From Acidisoma cellulosilyticum (lineage in GTDB: Bacteria; Pseudomonadota; Alphaproteobacteria; Acetobacterales; Acetobacteraceae), in the NCBI RefSeq assembly GCF_020621385.1, contig NZ_JAESVA010000003.1, forward strand, positions 434,001-498,000: a stretch of 64,000 nucleotides of DNA, in the 5' to 3' direction. Below the pieces are notes generated by a model that saw only the letters and a program-made list of their open reading frames with translations, made no database searches and was not told where the DNA came from. Below are positions 63,049-64,000 of the stretch, piece by piece; positions within the stretch are counted from its first letter, which is position 1, and each line of letters starts with the position of its first letter. The translations under genes and the position numbers were made by a program.

Positions 63049-64000
63049 TCAGAGCGAGGACAGGATCGCGGGTGCGAGAGCGGAAATCTTGGCCGCCGGA
63101 TGCGCCGGATTGCGGAAGCGCAGCTCGCCCTCGGCCGCCGCGTCAGGACCGGACAGGCCGAACATTTCCATGCGACTGTAGCAGGTGACGGCGACCACGT
63201 TTGACGCCTCATCGGCCGTCATGAAGTGGCGGGCCGCGCCCTCCAGCTCCAGACTATCCATCAAGCCGCGCCATTCCGGCCGGTCGATATCCTCGACGAA
63301 GGTCGCGAGGATGGCCGGGCGATCGCTGGACACGCGCGCCAAGGCGATGCGGCTGAGGTCGCGGCGCACCAGCGCTGCCACCTCGTTGCGGCGGCCGGCC
63401 CTGGCGGCCATGGCCCAGATGCCCTCGGCACAGGCTGAGACCGAGAAATGCGCTTCCGGTCCGAATTCCCGCCGCAGCCGACCCATCAAATTTTCGACCG
63501 AGGTGTTATTGCCCGACAGTACCAGCGGCTCGATCCGCAGCACGGCGTCCGGGTCCTGATCCAGCCTTGCCCCCGACTCCAGCATCGCCACGACGCGGTC
63601 ATGCAATTGCGTCTGCATGCCCTCGTCCTTGTCGCGAAGCCCGGCGGCGAGCGTCATCTTGAGCAGGTAACGACCCGGGCGCGCGTCCAGCCAGGGTTTC
63701 ATCTGGCCTTCCACACGGTCGCAGAGTTCCGCCCAGGCAAAGCGATGAACGTCACGGCCGGCCTCGGCCGATATTGTTTCGCAAATGCATTCAACCTCCA
63801 CGCCGTCACGGCGCAGCAGAAGATCGTAGCGCGCGTCCTGTTCCAGCCCGTCATAGGCGACGGTGAAACCACGCGCCTGCTGCAAGGCAGCCGTGCGGAA
63901 GACGTGCAGAAGATCGACCAGACGACCGTCATCCTGCAGGGCCGCCTGCAAGCGCGACTGCAAACGCGCGCGACCTTGCGCGCCGAACCCGCCGGCAGCG
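63049..64000 (-). CDS. Unknown protein, partial (5' end beyond the window)
   Basis: The frame is open to the right edge, so at least 317 residues are coded and the start lies outside. I do not recognise the family. It has ARYDLLLRRDGVEVECICETISAEAGRDVHRFAW (an acidic core with nuclease-like DGVEVECI), RIEPLVLSGNNTSVENLMGRL, and a C-terminus ending PAAKISALAPAILSSL. No membrane helix or signal is seen. The ECIC/E-rich segment could be a restriction-fold remnant, but this is speculation. Convergent with tlyA, 7 bases apart. Confidence 0.55.
   Translation of the reverse strand, partial: AAGGFGAQGRARLQSRLQAALQDDGRLVDLLHVFRTAALQQARGFTVAYDGLEQDARYDLLLRRDGVEVECICETISAEAGRDVHRFAWAELCDRVEGQMKPWLDARPGRYLLKMTLAAGLRDKDEGMQTQLHDRVVAMLESGARLDQDPDAVLRIEPLVLSGNNTSVENLMGRLRREFGPEAHFSVSACAEGIWAMAARAGRRNEVAALVRRDLSRIALARVSSDRPAILATFVEDIDRPEWRGLMDSLELEGAARHFMTADEASNVVAVTCYSRMEMFGLSGPDAAAEGELRFRNPAHPAAKISALAPAILSSL

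Overview
The window is GC-rich chromosomal DNA from an alphaproteobacterium. The DUF4159/DUF58/MoxR operon, CarD, DUF1285, DUF3297, DUF1127, Mla lipid-transport genes, a porin and ADP-heptose genes together point to Rhodospirillales, most likely Acetobacteraceae; this placement is inference from gene content. No tRNA, rRNA, CRISPR array, insertion sequence or prophage was seen, and the density of intact housekeeping genes argues for core chromosome.

Layout. (1) 1-3065, minus strand: the end of an M20 peptidase, an MsbA-like ABC exporter and the CCA-adding enzyme. (2) 3261-6967: ADP-heptose operon hldE / AGE-family isomerase / hldD, closed by a perfect 14-bp terminator stem. (3) 7032-9629: vitamin B6 locus, pdxA divergent from a 2-oxoglutarate/Fe dioxygenase and pdxJ. 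(4) 9690-13173: zinc/manganese-type ABC importer (binding protein, ATPase, two permeases) behind a 36-bp near-perfect palindrome that looks like a Zur operator. (5) 13192-15822: ParDE-type toxin-antitoxin pair, a small orphan protein, and a MerR regulator divergent from an SDR with a 19-bp-spacer promoter. (6) 15838-18396, minus: DadA-like oxidase, Nudix CoA pyrophosphatase, DUF1285. (7) 18559-25289: four-gene MoxR / DUF58 / DUF4159 / vWA-GATase-like membrane operon. (8) 25537-28790: CarD, Bax-inhibitor-1 protein, MlaC and MlaA. (9) 29017-33991: metF, uvrD-type helicase, prmA and a polysaccharide deacetylase, all overlapping or nearly so. (10) 34076-40486: DUF1127 protein, aminopeptidase P, glycosyltransferase, sugar MFS porter, a pair of inverted REP-like repeats, DUF3297 and an SDR.

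(11) 40571-52446, minus: the str-S10-spc ribosomal superoperon in the order rpsL, rpsG, tuf, rpsJ, rplC-D-W-B, rpsS, rplV, rpsC, rplP, rpmC, rpsQ, rplN-X-E, rpsN, rpsH, rplF-R, rpsE, rpmD, rplO. Two departures stand out: fusA is missing between rpsG and tuf, and a terminator follows rplO so that secY-adk-rpsM-rpsK-rpoA-rplQ are not attached. (12) 52500-64000: a GT61 glycosyltransferase with a ChW-like N-terminus, a porin with an AT-rich regulated upstream region, GST, a YddA-type ABC transporter, DUF3253, a degenerate EAL protein, DsbB, a DedA / ATP-grasp / TlyA operon and a partial unknown gene.

The most promising ideas for new biology are the dioxygenase inside the B6 locus (possible direct source of 4-hydroxythreonine) and the AGE-family isomerase inside the heptose operon (possible replacement for GmhA). 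Both are hypotheses from context, not demonstrated here.
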